From JAIOQJ01 sp963718635 (lineage in GTDB: Bacteria > Planctomycetota > Planctomycetia > Gemmatales > Gemmataceae): 64,000 bases of DNA. Position numbers and translations under genes: made by a program. The notes beneath the pieces were generated by a model. The model saw only the letters and a list, made by a program, of their open reading frames with translations. It made no database searches and was not told where the DNA came from. The DNA lies in the NCBI GenBank assembly GCA_963718635.1, contig OY970367.1, positions 3,100,001-3,164,000 of the forward strand, given 5' to 3'. This document shows, piece after piece, positions 1 through 10,107 of this stretch (position 1 is the stretch's first letter; each line of letters begins with the position of its first letter).

Positions 1-218
1 CGGATATCTTTTGAGCCGGTGTAGATGGAATAGCCGCAGACGCTCGCTTCGCCCCATGAGGGATTGAGCAGCGTGGCAAGCATGCGCATGGTTGTCGTCT
101 TGCCGGAGCCGTTTGGCCCGATGAAGCCGTAAACGTCGCCCGGTTCCAGGCGCAGGGTCAGGCGGTCGACGGCATAGAGTTCGCCGTATTTCTTGGTGAG
201 ATCGCGTGTTTCAATCAT
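1..218 (-). CDS. ABC transporter ATP-binding protein, N-terminal part (cut by window edge)
   Basis: The first 72 residues of an ABC-type ATPase run off the left edge of the window. They begin MIETRDLTKKYGELYAVDRL, a typical start for a CcmA/NatA-like ATPase, and the Walker A motif GPNGSGKTT follows near residue 40. The protein would power export or act with a membrane complex at the inner face of the cytoplasmic membrane. It lies 49 bases downstream of a large membrane protein gene on the same strand, so the two probably form an ABC-2-type transport operon. The substrate cannot be told from this fragment. Confidence 0.9.
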   Translation of the reverse strand, partial: MIETRDLTKKYGELYAVDRLTLRLEPGDVYGFIGPNGSGKTTTMRMLATLLNPSWGEASVCGYSIYTGSKDI

Positions 219-267
219 ATCTTGGCTTGCAACCCCGTTCGACTGCTTGGCTCTCCGCCTTATCCTA

Positions 268-2529
268 TCAATCGTTCGATAGCACCGGGATGTAAACACG
301 GATGTACGTCTCCTGCCGTAATGGGCCACTCACCGGCATGTGGTTCAGCAAGAGGTGGGTTGGGGCTGCATCCGACTTAGGGTCCTCCACAGCCGGGCCA
401 AGCGTCGTTCTCAAGCGAGCGACCAAGATTGCTTCGTGCCGGTTCTTTTCACCGATTCGCCAGGATTGGTCCAACTCGCGTTCGGAAGCGTTCCAAAGCT
501 GGCCGAATTGACCCTGCATCAATTCATGAAATAGCATCGGCCAGAGGCGAAAGTTCGGGTCGTCGCTGAAGTCGCCGCGCATGTTCCGTCCAGAACTATT
601 GCTCGGCGCCAGATCTTTCTGCACGTTTGCTTCATGTAGCCATGTGGACGCATTAGCGGATTGAGAACTTGTCGAGAGATAGCGAGGCGCATTGCGCAAC
701 AAGGGCGGAATCGTTATCGTGTGCCCGCGATAGAAAAGTTGCGCATCTTCGATCATCTCAATCGACAAATGGCTGGTTATTGAGCCTGTGATCTGGTTGG
801 AATCAGCAGCGGCGATGCGCAAGGTTGATTCGAACCACGGCTTCTCCAAATGGGCTGACCACGAACCGGTGAAAACCTTGGTGGACCAGACTTGAAATGG
901 CACGTGCTCCAAGCCGTTGGCGTATTGATCGGAATAAGCGTAACTTCGGCGGAAGAGACTTTGTCGGCTGCTCTTGGGCTTGCCATGCCAACAAAGAGCT
1001 TCGGTTTTCGTCCCTTCCACCCACCCGGTGCTTAATTCAACATCGAGGTTTTGGTTCTGAGGACTAAAGAGGGTAAACCAGCTTTTGACATAAGCGGTTT
1101 GGTCGTGCAAATCAGTTTCGACCAGATCGATCTTGTTGACGCGTAGCTCCTGACCCTTCAGCCGGTGCGCGGCGAAATAAGCGCAGAGACAAACGCCGGC
1201 GACGATGACGGGGAAGGTAAGCCAGGTCAGCTCCAAACGCTTGAAGAGCCGTTGCAGAAGAACGTACTCGATTGGCCCAATCAGCAGAATATAGGCTAGG
1301 AGAAACAGCGCCACCCATCCGAAAGAGATGACGGGAATCCCTTCGAAGAATTCGAGATTGTTCTGTAGCCGGCTCAGGTATTTGTCTTCGTCCTCGGAAG
1401 AGTCGGCCGTTGGCTTTTCCGTGCCACTTGGCACGTGCATGCCGCAAATGCCGACCAACCAATCCCAGAAGGCTTCGCGATGCGCCCATTCTCGCATTTC
1501 CGGCGAATCCAGGTCGAACGCAGCCAACGTCACCCGGCCTAGGCCAAACGAATTTTGAACGACGAGCGGTACAGGGTTCTCAGCATCATCCGACAGGAGT
1601 TTAATTTGGTAGGGCCGTTTCGGAATCGGACTCAAAGATTGAAGCAAGAGCTTCTTCGAAGCAGCAGCTTTGAGGATCAAGCGAGGCGAATTCGGCAACA
1701 CCATCGCGATCTCTTCGACTTCCCGCCGGCCGTCTAAAGGCAGGCTCCCCGGCAGCAGCGGTTTGCATTCATCGAGGGCATTGATTGTTTCAGCAGCGCC
1801 GCCGCTGATGAGGACATGCCCGCCGTGGCGCACCCACTCCAGCAACGCCGCTCGCTGAACGGGAAGCTGCGCCAACCCTTTCCAGAAGTATCCATTTGCA
1901 TCGCCGGAGAGGATTAGCAGATCGATGCCCTCGTAACCGAACCAACGATCGGGCAACTCCGAGGCGTCGGTGATTGCCGCCTTTTCCACCCAGCCATTGC
2001 GGAGGATCTCTGAAGAATGACTTTCGCCCGCTTGACCTTCTGTTTTCGACAAGCGAAAGCCGGGCAGATCGGAGCCAACACTCAGGAAAAGAAAACGCGA
2101 TGGCGCCAGACCGACCGGCCGACCGCGATAAACCTCGGCTAATAGTCTGGGTTCGTCGGAGGCGTAGGCTGCATTGATGCGCACCGTCACTTCGCTGGTG
2201 ATGCCTCCTGGTTTCAGAAGCGCGACCGGTCCGAACCATCGGCCGGTCTTACTCGACAATTCTTTGACCACGCTCGCGACCGTCATCACGTCATCGGCAT
2301 CGGGCGTCTCGACGGTGATGGCGATTTCCTTATCGTTCAGTGATCCCGACAACTCGAGCTCGACCCACACCGGCGACCACTTGCCGGCCTTGAACGTGAA
2401 ACGATCTTTGTTCAGGTTGCTCGGAAAGCCGAGATGAACACTTTTGATCGTTATGGGAAACGTTTCGGCAAAAGCGGGAGCGCTCAAGCAAAGGAGGATA
2501 CTGACCGGGAACAACCGTCGAAATGACAT
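268..2529 (-). CDS. Membrane protein with signal peptide and glutamine-amidotransferase-like fold, ABC partner
   Basis: A protein of about 753 residues if started at the ATG at 2529, which gives a good signal peptide (MSFRRLFPVSILLCLSAPA, ending AFA). An ATG at 2562 in the same frame would add 11 residues. The N-terminal half looks extracytoplasmic and beta-rich. Around residues 195-240 the segment GIDLLILSGDANG and the following GGHVLISGG resemble the class I glutamine-amidotransferase-like fold found in planctomycete ABC-associated membrane proteins. Two strong membrane helices lie near residues 395-425 and 435-460, followed by a second soluble domain. The partner ATPase gene is directly downstream. 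The exact function is unknown. Confidence 0.8.
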   Translation of the reverse strand: MSFRRLFPVSILLCLSAPAFAETFPITIKSVHLGFPSNLNKDRFTFKAGKWSPVWVELELSGSLNDKEIAITVETPDADDVMTVASVVKELSSKTGRWFGPVALLKPGGITSEVTVRINAAYASDEPRLLAEVYRGRPVGLAPSRFLFLSVGSDLPGFRLSKTEGQAGESHSSEILRNGWVEKAAITDASELPDRWFGYEGIDLLILSGDANGYFWKGLAQLPVQRAALLEWVRHGGHVLISGGAAETINALDECKPLLPGSLPLDGRREVEEIAMVLPNSPRLILKAAASKKLLLQSLSPIPKRPYQIKLLSDDAENPVPLVVQNSFGLGRVTLAAFDLDSPEMREWAHREAFWDWLVGICGMHVPSGTEKPTADSSEDEDKYLSRLQNNLEFFEGIPVISFGWVALFLLAYILLIGPIEYVLLQRLFKRLELTWLTFPVIVAGVCLCAYFAAHRLKGQELRVNKIDLVETDLHDQTAYVKSWFTLFSPQNQNLDVELSTGWVEGTKTEALCWHGKPKSSRQSLFRRSYAYSDQYANGLEHVPFQVWSTKVFTGSWSAHLEKPWFESTLRIAAADSNQITGSITSHLSIEMIEDAQLFYRGHTITIPPLLRNAPRYLSTSSQSANASTWLHEANVQKDLAPSNSSGRNMRGDFSDDPNFRLWPMLFHELMQGQFGQLWNASERELDQSWRIGEKNRHEAILVARLRTTLGPAVEDPKSDAAPTHLLLNHMPVSGPLRQETYIRVYIPVLSND

Positions 2530-2917
2530 GAGGACCGATTCTCGGATGAAGGAGCGTTGCATTCGAAGGAGATATAGCTATTGATATGCGTGCCGCACTC
2601 ACAAAACTATGATATTAGCTCGTTAGCCGCGACGCGAAGGCTCTGCGCAGCGGAGCGCTTTCTTCGCGCTGAAAGCGCTCCGCTGCGCAGAGCCTTCGCG
2701 TCGCGGCTAACGGCAGATCGCCAAAATCCCTCATGAGCATCCTTCTGGCCAATCGTTCTGTGAACGCATCAGCTATTAGCGGGCTTCACGTTTTATTTGC
2801 AGCTTTGGGCGGTTTCTCGATTTCCAATTCAACCGCCGCCAACCATGCCTCTTCTTTCTCAAAACCGTATGATGGAATCCAATACCGCCAACTGATTCGT
2901 AGCAGGGGATCGATGCC
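2530..2917. other. Intergenic spacer with one large palindrome
   Basis: This spacer separates two divergently oriented genes. It contains the perfect inverted repeat at 2621-2712 listed separately. I see no convincing gene; short open frames here have no recognisable protein content. The segment just before 2918 carries an AGGGGA ribosome-binding site for the next gene. Confidence 0.6.
2621..2712. repeat. Perfect 42-bp inverted repeat, REP-like
   Basis: The left arm (2621-2662) and right arm (2671-2712) are exact reverse complements around an 8-base loop. The outer ends read CGTTAGCCGCGACGCGAAGG and its complement. The arm resembles the TTAGCCGCGAGTCG repeats near the RAYT transposase gene at 46.5-47.5 kb, so it is probably a member of the same REP/BIME-like family. 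It could also act as a bidirectional terminator or a cruciform. Confidence 0.85.
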
Positions 2918-5900
2918 GTGCCGTTGCTTTTCGCGCTCACTATGTTCGTCAGCGCCACTCTGCTTTTTCTGGTTCAGCCAATGATTGGCAAGATGGTCCT
3001 TCCGCTTCTGGGAGGGACGCCCGCCGTCTGGAACACCTGCATGGTGTTTTATCAGGCGTTGCTTTTAGGCGGTTACTTTTACGCGCATCGCTCGACGACC
3101 TTTCTGCAAGCGCGCCAGCAAACTTCGCTGCATGCCTATATCATGCTTGGCGCGCTCGGAGTGCTGGTTCTCGGCGCGATCGCGACAGCCAATCACTCGC
3201 CGATTCCGGTGGTCAAAAGCTTGTCGCCGCAAGGAGACGACTTTCCGTTTTTCGGCGTTATTGTCCTGTTGATGGCGGCGATTGGTCTGCCGTTCTTTGT
3301 CGTATCCACCAGCGCGCCGCTGTTGCAGAAATGGTTCGCTGAAACCGGTCATCCGTCGTCGAAGGATCCTTATTTTCTCTACGCAGCCAGCAACTTCGGC
3401 AGCTTGCTCGCACTCGTCGCTTATCCGGCTATCATCGAGCCGAACCTCCTTATCATTCACCAGGCGTGGGTTTGGGCGATCGGTTACGGAATTCTGGTCG
3501 CACTTGTCTTTGTTTGCGCCAAGGCGGTCAACAAAGGGCCGATGGCGGCTTATGCCCCGACAGCCAAAAACGTCAAAGTCACGCCGATCGTCTCGGCAGC
3601 GGGGCCTTCGCTGCTGCGTAAATTGCGCTGGATGACGCTGGCCTTCGTTCCCTCCAGTCTGATGCTCGGCGTCACCACGTTCGTAACGACGGACATGGCT
3701 TCGATTCCCCTGCTCTGGATCATCCCGCTGTCACTCTATCTGATCACGTTCATCATCGTCTTTGCCAAAGTGCCATCGGGCGTGCAGATGACAATGTCGC
3801 TGCTTATGCCGGTGATGGTGCTGCTCATTGTCTTTTTGATGACCTCACACGTAGACGCCAAATTTGGTCTCAAAGTGCTGTTGCATATGATCACCTTCTT
3901 CGTGGTCGCGATGGTCTGTCACGGTGAATTAGCTCGCGATCGGCCAACGGCGAAGCATCTGACCACGTTCTACCTATTGATGTCAGTAGGCGGCATGTTA
4001 GGCGGATTGTTCAACGCTTTAGTCGCGCCGATTATCTTCACGTTCACCAGCGAATATCCGATTACCTTGGTCGCCGCCTGTTTTATGCTGCCCTCCTTGT
4101 TTGAAGAAAATGCAAAAAAGCCGAACGGCTGGACCAGCATCATTGATCTTATCGCACCCGCGGCCATCTTCTTTCTCTGCTGCATCCTGCAAACGAACGA
4201 TGAGGCGATTGGCACTTATGTCTACGCCAACGGAACTCTAATTATTGCGGGAGGCACGCTCTTTTTGTTGTGTGCCGGGCCGGAGATTGCATTTGTAAAC
4301 ACGAGCAATCGCTTTCGCATCTCCGTCGCCCTTTTAATGGGCCTTTCGCTCACGGCCTTTGCGATCACCGGACCTTTGATGCGTCACTGGCAGGCCATAA
4401 GCGGGGACAATGTGTTCCTTCAGGCTGTTCGCCTTCTCGATCCGAATGTCTGGCGCTTCCTTGCGATAGTTCCAGTAGTCGCCGGCTACACCTGGTATTG
4501 CCAACAGTACAGCCATCCGCATGCACGCCGGCTCGACATCCTGCTCGGGCTCGGGATGCTGGCCGTCAATTTCTTGGTGTTGTTTGTGGCCGCGGAGCCA
4601 CTCGCAAAGAATGTCGTGCAAGATATGGCCTTCAAGGAAAAACTGAGCGAAAAAACCGTATTGCAAATCCTCATTTTCGGCGTCCCGGCGATGCTCTGTT
4701 ATTTTTTCGTCGAACGCCCGTTGCGCTTTGCGCTGCCGTTGGCGCCCTGTGGTTGGCCACGTTTTACACCGAATATAAAGCCGGCACAAACTATGTCTAC
4801 GATCGCAGTTTCTTCGGACGGCTGAAGATTGAGACTTTCCCCCGTTGGGTATCTTTCCCCGGCCATCTCTTTCCTGACAAGATATTGGATGACAATGTCC
4901 ATTACAAAATGGAGCCCCACCAGCGATCGACATTCGATGAGATGCTTGTTTATCCGATAGGGGAGAAGGAGCCGATCTATTCGATCGAATATCACGATTT
5001 AGCTACTGGTCCGGAGAAACGCTATTTCATCCGCTCCGAGTATCGCACGCTGGTGCATGGCACGACCACGCACGGTATGCAGGAGATGAATCGGGAACGT
5101 CGGGACATTGCCCGTGCCTTGCTGGCATGCAATCCTTCGTCGGCTCTTGGTGTTAGTTTCACCCTCGTCGCCGTATCCGGCGTTGCGATGGAAGCGCCGG
5201 GCCGTGAGCCTTTGACTTATTATCATCGCAATGGACCCGTAGGCGCCATGTTCAAGGCCTGGCGGGTCGGCAACTTTCGTAAAGAAAGCCCGAATACAAC
5301 CGTGGGCTGTATCGGCATGGGGACGGCATCGTTGACCTCGTACGGGCTGCCAAGTCAAAAGATGGTCGTCTTTGAAATTGATACACATGTCCGCCGTATG
5401 GTTGAGCCTCCCACCTATTTTCACTACGTTGATCTGGCGCGGAAGCAGGGCGTCGATGTCGAATTCGTGATGGGCGATGCCCGCATCAGCCTGGAACGGC
5501 AGGACCGCAAATTCGGCTTTCTGTTGGTCGACGCCTTTAGCTCCGATGCCATTCCCGCGCACCTTTTAACCAAACAGGCCTTTGAACTCTATTTCCAGCG
5601 GCTGGAAGATGATGGCCTGCTCGCAGTGCATACTTCGAATCGCTATCTCGATTTAGAGCCGGTGGTCGAACGGCTATGTCGGGAACTGGGCTTGGCCTGC
5701 CGAGTGATGCACGGGCAGAGTTTCAACAAGACGGAAGATGCGGCTCAAGAATATGGCAAATTTCCATCGACTTGGATCGCGATCGCCAGAAACAAAGAGG
5801 CGCTTGGGATTATCGAAGAAGATGCCCAACAATGGGAGAAAGAAGACGCCGCGGGCCGCGCGCCTTACTATGGCCGCTGGCGGCCGCTCACACGCAAAGA

Positions 5901-5991
5901 TGCCGTTGGTCTATGGACGGACGACTATTCGCCGATGATCCCGATCCTGCGCGGTGAATGGCGCTTCTGGTCGCGCTCGTCGGACGATTAA
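2918..5991 (+). CDS. Fused MFS-type membrane / spermidine-synthase-like protein (one frameshift)
   Basis: This is one locus read in two frames. The first 600-odd residues (GTG start at 2918 with AGGGGA upstream) are a polytopic membrane domain starting MPLLFALTMFVSATLLFLVQ. The frame then changes by one base near 4715-4745. It continues as a soluble spermidine-synthase-like Rossmann domain with GCIGMGTASL, a binding acid in VVFEIDTH, and GDARISL followed by LLVDAFSSDAIP. Restored length would be about 1,024 residues, normal for fused MFS/spermidine synthases. Whether such fusions make polyamines is unproven, and the catalytic details are not certain here. The frame change is probably a one-base loss in the assembly; no slippery heptamer is visible. 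It overlaps nothing and is followed 4 bases later by an ATP-grasp gene. Confidence 0.85.
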
Positions 5992-5995
5992 GAGA

Positions 5996-7093
5996 ATGGA
6001 CCCATCATCTTCGATCATCCTGATTGGCGGCAGCGTGCTGCGCTGCCGCGTTTTCGGCAATCCGGGCCGGGTTCAAGCCTTGGTGCCTCGATCTTTTCGC
6101 CGATACTGACCTCGCAGCCGTCTGCGCGGTGCAACAGATCCCCGCCGAAGATTATCCTCATCATTTGCTCGAAAATCTTCATGAGGCGCAAGGGCGCCGA
6201 TCGTCTATATGGGCGGCCTGGAGAATTATCCGGATGTGATTGATCGCCTGGCACTGGTTCGACCAATCTGGGGTAACGACTCGACCGCGTTGCGCCGCTG
6301 TCGCGACCCGTTCTTTCTTTCCCAGCTATTCGCGGACAACAGACTGCTTTGCCCGAAGGTTGCGCGAGTGCCGAATCATTTATGTACTCTGCAGAAACCG
6401 CTGCGCAGCGCCGGTGGAGCGCATATCGGTTTCGTGCCGGCAACCGCTGCCGCGGCGCCCGGTTTTTATTATCAGCAGTACATCGATGGGCGGTCCTACG
6501 CGGCTATTTTCTGCGCCTTGGCGGGCAGTGTTGAAACGCTCGGTGTGACCGAACAACTCATCGGCGAGCCCTGGTTGAACGCGAAGCCGTTTCGCTATGC
6601 CGGCAGCATCGGACCGGTTGACCTTGGCCGTTCTGTTCATCTCGAATTGCAGCGAATGGCGAGTGCGCTGTGCATCGCCTGCGGTCTGCGCGGCTTGTTC
6701 GGCATCGACTTTGTGGTGAACGACGACGGGGCTTGGTTGATCGAAGTAAACCCGCGCTATACGGCTTCGGTTGAAGTCCTCGAACTTGCTACAGGTTTGC
6801 AATCGTTCGCCTACCAACGGGCAGCGTTTACCGGGCAGGCAATTGAACACGCTAAGCCCTTTTCCAAAAAAATGATCGCGAAGGCAATTCTTTTCGCCCT
6901 GCAACCGCTCTCATTTCCTGATCCGAAATTAGCATTCAGTGATCTAAAAATAGAGATCGCCGATATTCCAAATGTCGGGGAAAGCATCGAAGAGGGTTGG
7001 CCGATTTTGACATTGTTTGCTCGAGGCGCCAGCCGAGATGAATGCGGAGCGGCATTAGAGTGTGATGCCGAAAAAATATATAAGCGTCTCTAA
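5996..7093 (+). CDS. ATP-grasp domain protein (two compensating frameshifts)
   Basis: A gene of about 365 codons beginning at the ATG at 5996, directly after the spermidine-synthase-like gene. The N-terminus starts in one frame (IILIGGS), moves to another near 6035 for the segment AFSAIRAGFKPWCLDLFAD, and returns near 6195 to the frame carrying MGGLENYPDVIDRL. The two changes cancel, as one inserted and one lost base would. The ATP-grasp core shows YQQYIDGRSYAAIF, GLFGIDFVVNDDGAWLIEVN and NPRYTASVEVLE, with the metal-binding acid and Asn in the last segments. Family members ligate carboxylates to amines or thiols. ATP-grasp proteins of this kind also occur with tetrahydromethanopterin C1 genes in planctomycetes, but no such genes are nearby, so the substrate is left open. 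Confidence 0.8.
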
Positions 7094-7639
7094 TCTGCGC
7101 CTCGTTTGACGCTCCGCGGTGAACGTCTTAATCGACGCTCTGCGTCGATTAAGACGTTTACCGAATTGCCAAAATTTCGTCGGAGAAGCAGACGACGCAG
7201 AGCGTCGATGAAGACGTTCGACGCAGAGCGTCAAACGAGGGATAAGGCGAGCCGAACCGCGTAAGCAGTCGGGTTCTTCGTATCGCCCAGACTCTCAACA
7301 CCTGGTTGCGGCAAGGGACGCGCCAACTGATTCGGCACAAAAGCATTTCGCCCTTTCCACCCTCCCCCCGGCTTTGCGGGGGGAGTGCAGGGTGGGGGGA
7401 AAGGCCGCGACTGCCCGGACGTTCATTTATGGCAAGTCGCTCTGCCCCCACCCTGCCCTGCCCCTGCAAAGCCAGGGGGAGGGTAAGACGGGTTCTATGC
7501 TCGTTTCATGTTTTTGCCAAAAGCCGTTGGCGCACCCTGCGGCAAGTGTGCGCTATATGCCGTCTACCACGCACACCCCTAATCGCGTAAGCTAACCTGA
7601 TTCCAATCTATCTCACCTATCACCCTCGAGGAGTCCACC
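7094..7639. repeat. Repeat-rich spacer: nested palindromes and a GC-rich repeat
   Basis: No gene is seen. A 15-bp inverted repeat (7100-7114 with 7226-7240, CCTCGTTTGACGCTC) encloses a perfect 17-bp hairpin (7122-7138 with 7142-7158, loop TCT). A GGCGAGCCGAAC...GTCGGGTT element sits at about 7245-7273. A GC-rich block at 7352-7490 (CCACCCTCCCCCCGGCTTTG) recurs at 60.41-60.53 kb. The block is flanked by copies of a GCGCCAA...GATTC...GGCA motif (7318 and, inverted, 7515-7540). Confidence 0.75.
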
Positions 7640-8245
7640 ATGAACAAGACCAATGCAACAACGCGTTGCACGTGGCTGCAAACTTTGGCGCTATTCGCCA
7701 TTGCCTTAGGAACGTGCGCTTACCTGCCACTATCTGGCAGTGCCCAGCCCGATGAACCAAGAAAAGAGCGCAAACGAAGTTTTGACCGTGATAAGAATAC
7801 GGAGGCCGCGCCTCGCAAGGAGGTCGCCAAAGACGAGCCGGGCGACGAACTTGAGCAAGCCCGTCGAGAGTTAGAGCAGGCGCGCGAACTGGCTGAGCGG
7901 GCAACGCAGCACCTGCGCGATCTCGAAGAAAAGGCACGCAATCAGCCGAAGCCGGAAGCGAAGGCGCCGCCTGCCGCCGTGAATGGCTCGGATCGTCAAT
8001 TGCAAGAGATGCAAAAGCAGATCGCCGAGATGCGCAAAATGATTGAGGAACTCCGCCGAGAAATCAAAGCCACTGATGGGTTTGGCTCAAAAGAAACGCC
8101 GAAGGAAGCACCGCAGACGGGCGAGCGCAAAGGCCGTTTCGGACAAGGCGGTTTTCCCGGCGGCTTCCCGGGTGGTCGCAACGGCTTCAAACGCGGTGAT
8201 ACCGAACGCGAAAAGCTTCCCCCTCCGCAACAAAAAGATGATTGA
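7640..8245 (+). CDS. Secreted coiled-coil protein, unknown function
   Basis: A 201-residue protein with GAGGAG at 7628-7633 placed well for the ATG at 7640. An N-terminal hydrophobic segment (about residues 13-35, ending near SGSA-Q) looks like a signal peptide. Next come a charged region rich in E, R and K with heptad character (about 70-100 and 115-145) and a Gly/Phe/Pro-rich tail (GGFPGGFPGG). I recognise no family. The composition suggests an exported structural or envelope protein. It stands alone between two repeat-rich spacers. Confidence 0.7.
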   Translation: MNKTNATTRCTWLQTLALFAIALGTCAYLPLSGSAQPDEPRKERKRSFDRDKNTEAAPRKEVAKDEPGDELEQARRELEQARELAERATQHLRDLEEKARNQPKPEAKAPPAAVNGSDRQLQEMQKQIAEMRKMIEELRREIKATDGFGSKETPKEAPQTGERKGRFGQGGFPGGFPGGRNGFKRGDTEREKLPPPQQKDD

Positions 8246-8768
8246 TTCAATGTTTCAAAGCCACGACCGTTAGGGAGTGTGAAGTTTTCCCGCTCTCAAA
8301 CGGTCGCGGCAGCCGCTTGACTTGTAGACTACGAGGCACATTAGCCGATACCATCAGCGAGACGCAGGGAAGCAAGTCGCTTGAAATTTGCCGATCGACA
8401 TCCCCATAAATTATTTTACCCCAATTCATCAATTCCTATTTCAAGTGCCCCTAAGCTAGTATGTCTTGCTGCGCTGAGCCAGGAACCCGACAGCTTACGC
8501 TGTTCGGCTCGCCCTGAAGAGTGCGCTTATAAAGTTGATTCGGTTGGCGGCTCCGCTCATGGGCTCCCTGTGAGCGGTGGAGCGGCGATCTTCACAGGAA
8601 GTCGCTTCTGGAAATATTTCCAGAAGCGAAAACCCGAGAAAATCGTGGGAAAACGAACGGTCGAAATTCGGAATGCGGAATTCGCAATGCGGAATGAATG
8701 AATAACAAACGCTCGTCGATCAATCCCCCGTCATTCTGATGCGACTGGCGCGTCTGGTCAACAATGCG
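8246..8768. repeat. Repeat-rich spacer with a GGAAATATTTCC hairpin element
   Basis: No gene is seen. At 8263-8310 a CGACCGTT...AACGGTCG hairpin follows the secreted-protein gene and may terminate it. An inverted copy of the GGCGAGCCGAAC...GTCGGGTT element lies at about 8477-8512. CCTAAGCTAGTATGTC at 8449-8464 recurs nearly unchanged at about 60,561. The hairpin element at 8603-8655 is listed separately. Confidence 0.65.
8603..8655 (+). repeat. Hairpin element copy A (GGAAATATTTCC core plus GTGGGAAAAC tail)
   Basis: A perfect 26-base palindrome at 8603-8628 has outer arms CGCTTC/GAAGCG around a TGGAAATATTTCCA core. It is followed 7 bases later by GAGAAAATCGTGGGAAAACG (8636-8655). Three further copies with different but still matching arms lie at 60.7-61.0 kb. 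Confidence 0.8.
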
Positions 8769-9701
8769 TTATGGCGTTATCACCCGCGCTGCCGCGGTGC
8801 CGTTGCCGAAGGTTTTGAAGTCTTTGAAAGACCAAACGACTTTCTTGTCGCGAGTGACTTCAAAGAGTTGCGGGTTGTCGGGCCCGGCGTGGCAGTTGCC
8901 GACGATCAGGTTGCCGTTCGGCAGCGCGTGCAGCGTCGTCACCCAGGCGAGACGGATGCCCGGCAGCTCGTCGTGGCCGATGCTCCAGACGACTTCGCCT
9001 TTGGGGTCGACTTCGATCACCCGGTTGTTGTTGCCGCCGGCGATGACCGTATTGCCATTGGCGAGACGAATGGCGCCGAAGACTTCCGTGCCGTGCCCTT
9101 CGGGACCGTGGCCGGGGGTAGCCGGACGACCGGCGAGATCGAGCTTATAACTCCAGACAACTTTGCCTTTACCGTCGTATTCGCGCACCGTGCCATCGCC
9201 TTCGTGGCAAACTAGATAGTTGCCGTTGTCCAGTTTGCGCGCCAGCCGGGTGTCGCGATGCGAGTTCGGCTTATTCACAGTTAACGGAATTTCCGCGACG
9301 ATTTTATCGTCTTTATCCACTTCAATGAGGCGCAAGTTGCCCGATTCAGCAATCATCGTGTTGCCGTTGTCGAGCCGTTGAATGGCATGGATCTCGACCT
9401 TGCCTTTGTAGCCTTCCTTTGGCTTGGCTTCATGTTTCCAGGCAATCTTCTTTTCGGGTGTGACTTCGACCACCGTAGTAGGACCAGTGATCAACAGGAC
9501 GTTGCCGTTGGCCAGCAACGCGATGTCGTGAGCATCGTGCTTGCAAGGATATTCCCATTCGACCTCGCCCTTGGGATTGACGATCGCCGCATGGCCGCGA
9601 TCGACGGCAAGGACGCGATAAGCAGGCTTCTCGGCGGCATTTAAGCCGCTAGAAGCAAGGCCGACGGTCAGTACCAGTGCTGCAGAAAAGACGAATCGCA
9701 T
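8769..9701 (-). CDS. Exported beta-propeller protein (PQQ-like repeats)
   Basis: A 310-residue protein with a clear signal peptide (cleavage near SGLNAAEKP) and a GGGGAG ribosome-binding site. The mature part is built of propeller blades, each with a NGN turn: LANGNVLLITG, LDNGNTMIAES, LDNGNYLVCHE, LANGNTVIAGG and LPNGNLIVGNC. These alternate with EVD/EVT strands and VW or AW residues, as in PQQ-binding-like or arylsulfotransferase-like propellers. It would act in the periplasm, probably as a binding or scaffold module, since no catalytic residues are evident. No partner gene is adjacent. Confidence 0.8.
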   Translation of the reverse strand: MRFVFSAALVLTVGLASSGLNAAEKPAYRVLAVDRGHAAIVNPKGEVEWEYPCKHDAHDIALLANGNVLLITGPTTVVEVTPEKKIAWKHEAKPKEGYKGKVEIHAIQRLDNGNTMIAESGNLRLIEVDKDDKIVAEIPLTVNKPNSHRDTRLARKLDNGNYLVCHEGDGTVREYDGKGKVVWSYKLDLAGRPATPGHGPEGHGTEVFGAIRLANGNTVIAGGNNNRVIEVDPKGEVVWSIGHDELPGIRLAWVTTLHALPNGNLIVGNCHAGPDNPQLFEVTRDKKVVWSFKDFKTFGNGTAAARVITP

Positions 9702-10107
9702 GCATGCTCCCCAAGGGTTGAATGGCTGATGCTAAGGATACGGGATTAATCAACTTAAACAGTCAGATTCGCCGCCACCCCGCTTGCCGTGGTGGAGCGC
9801 CGGTTCGTAGCCAGAAGGGCGTTGCTCCACACTTCGCCGCCACCCCGCTTGCCGGGGTGGAGCGCCGGTTCGTAGCGAGGTCAACTTATTAACCGGCGCT
9901 CCACCCCGGCAAGCGGGGTGGCGGCGTTCGGCAACGGAGAAGGTTTTCTAGCGACGAACGCTCGCTCCACCCCGACAAGCGGGGTGGCGGCGTGTCAGCC
10001 TCGGACCGTTAGCTCGTGAGTAACAGGCGCTCCACCCAGGCAAGCGCGATCGGGCGAATCTAACAGTAGCAGGTGAAGTTGATAAATTCGGTATCCAGAG
10101 CGGATTT
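9702..10107. repeat. Spacer with five copies of a CCACCCCGCTTGCC palindromic repeat
   Basis: Copies in one orientation start at 9770 and 9835. Inverted copies lie at 9891-9926 and 9964-9991, with a worn one at about 10024-10046. The copies at 9835-9870 and 9891-9926 are exact 36-bp reverse complements with a 20-base loop. No gene is seen. The block sits just downstream of lpd and upstream of the propeller gene, so it may end the pyruvate dehydrogenase operon transcript. Confidence 0.8.

Noticed and set aside
4270..4715. 5' extension of the spermidine-synthase frame as a separate gene start
   Set aside because: Its residues before about 4,730 are an out-of-frame reading of the membrane domain; the real protein continues from the other frame.
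7306..7595. Short open frames within the GC-rich repeat
   Set aside because: The same repeat at 60.4 kb is read in different frames, and the peptides are low-complexity Pro/Arg-rich.
9770..10046. Regularly spaced CCACCCCGCTTGCC repeats as a CRISPR array
   Set aside because: Copies occur in both orientations with unequal gaps and no uniform spacers, and no cas genes are present.
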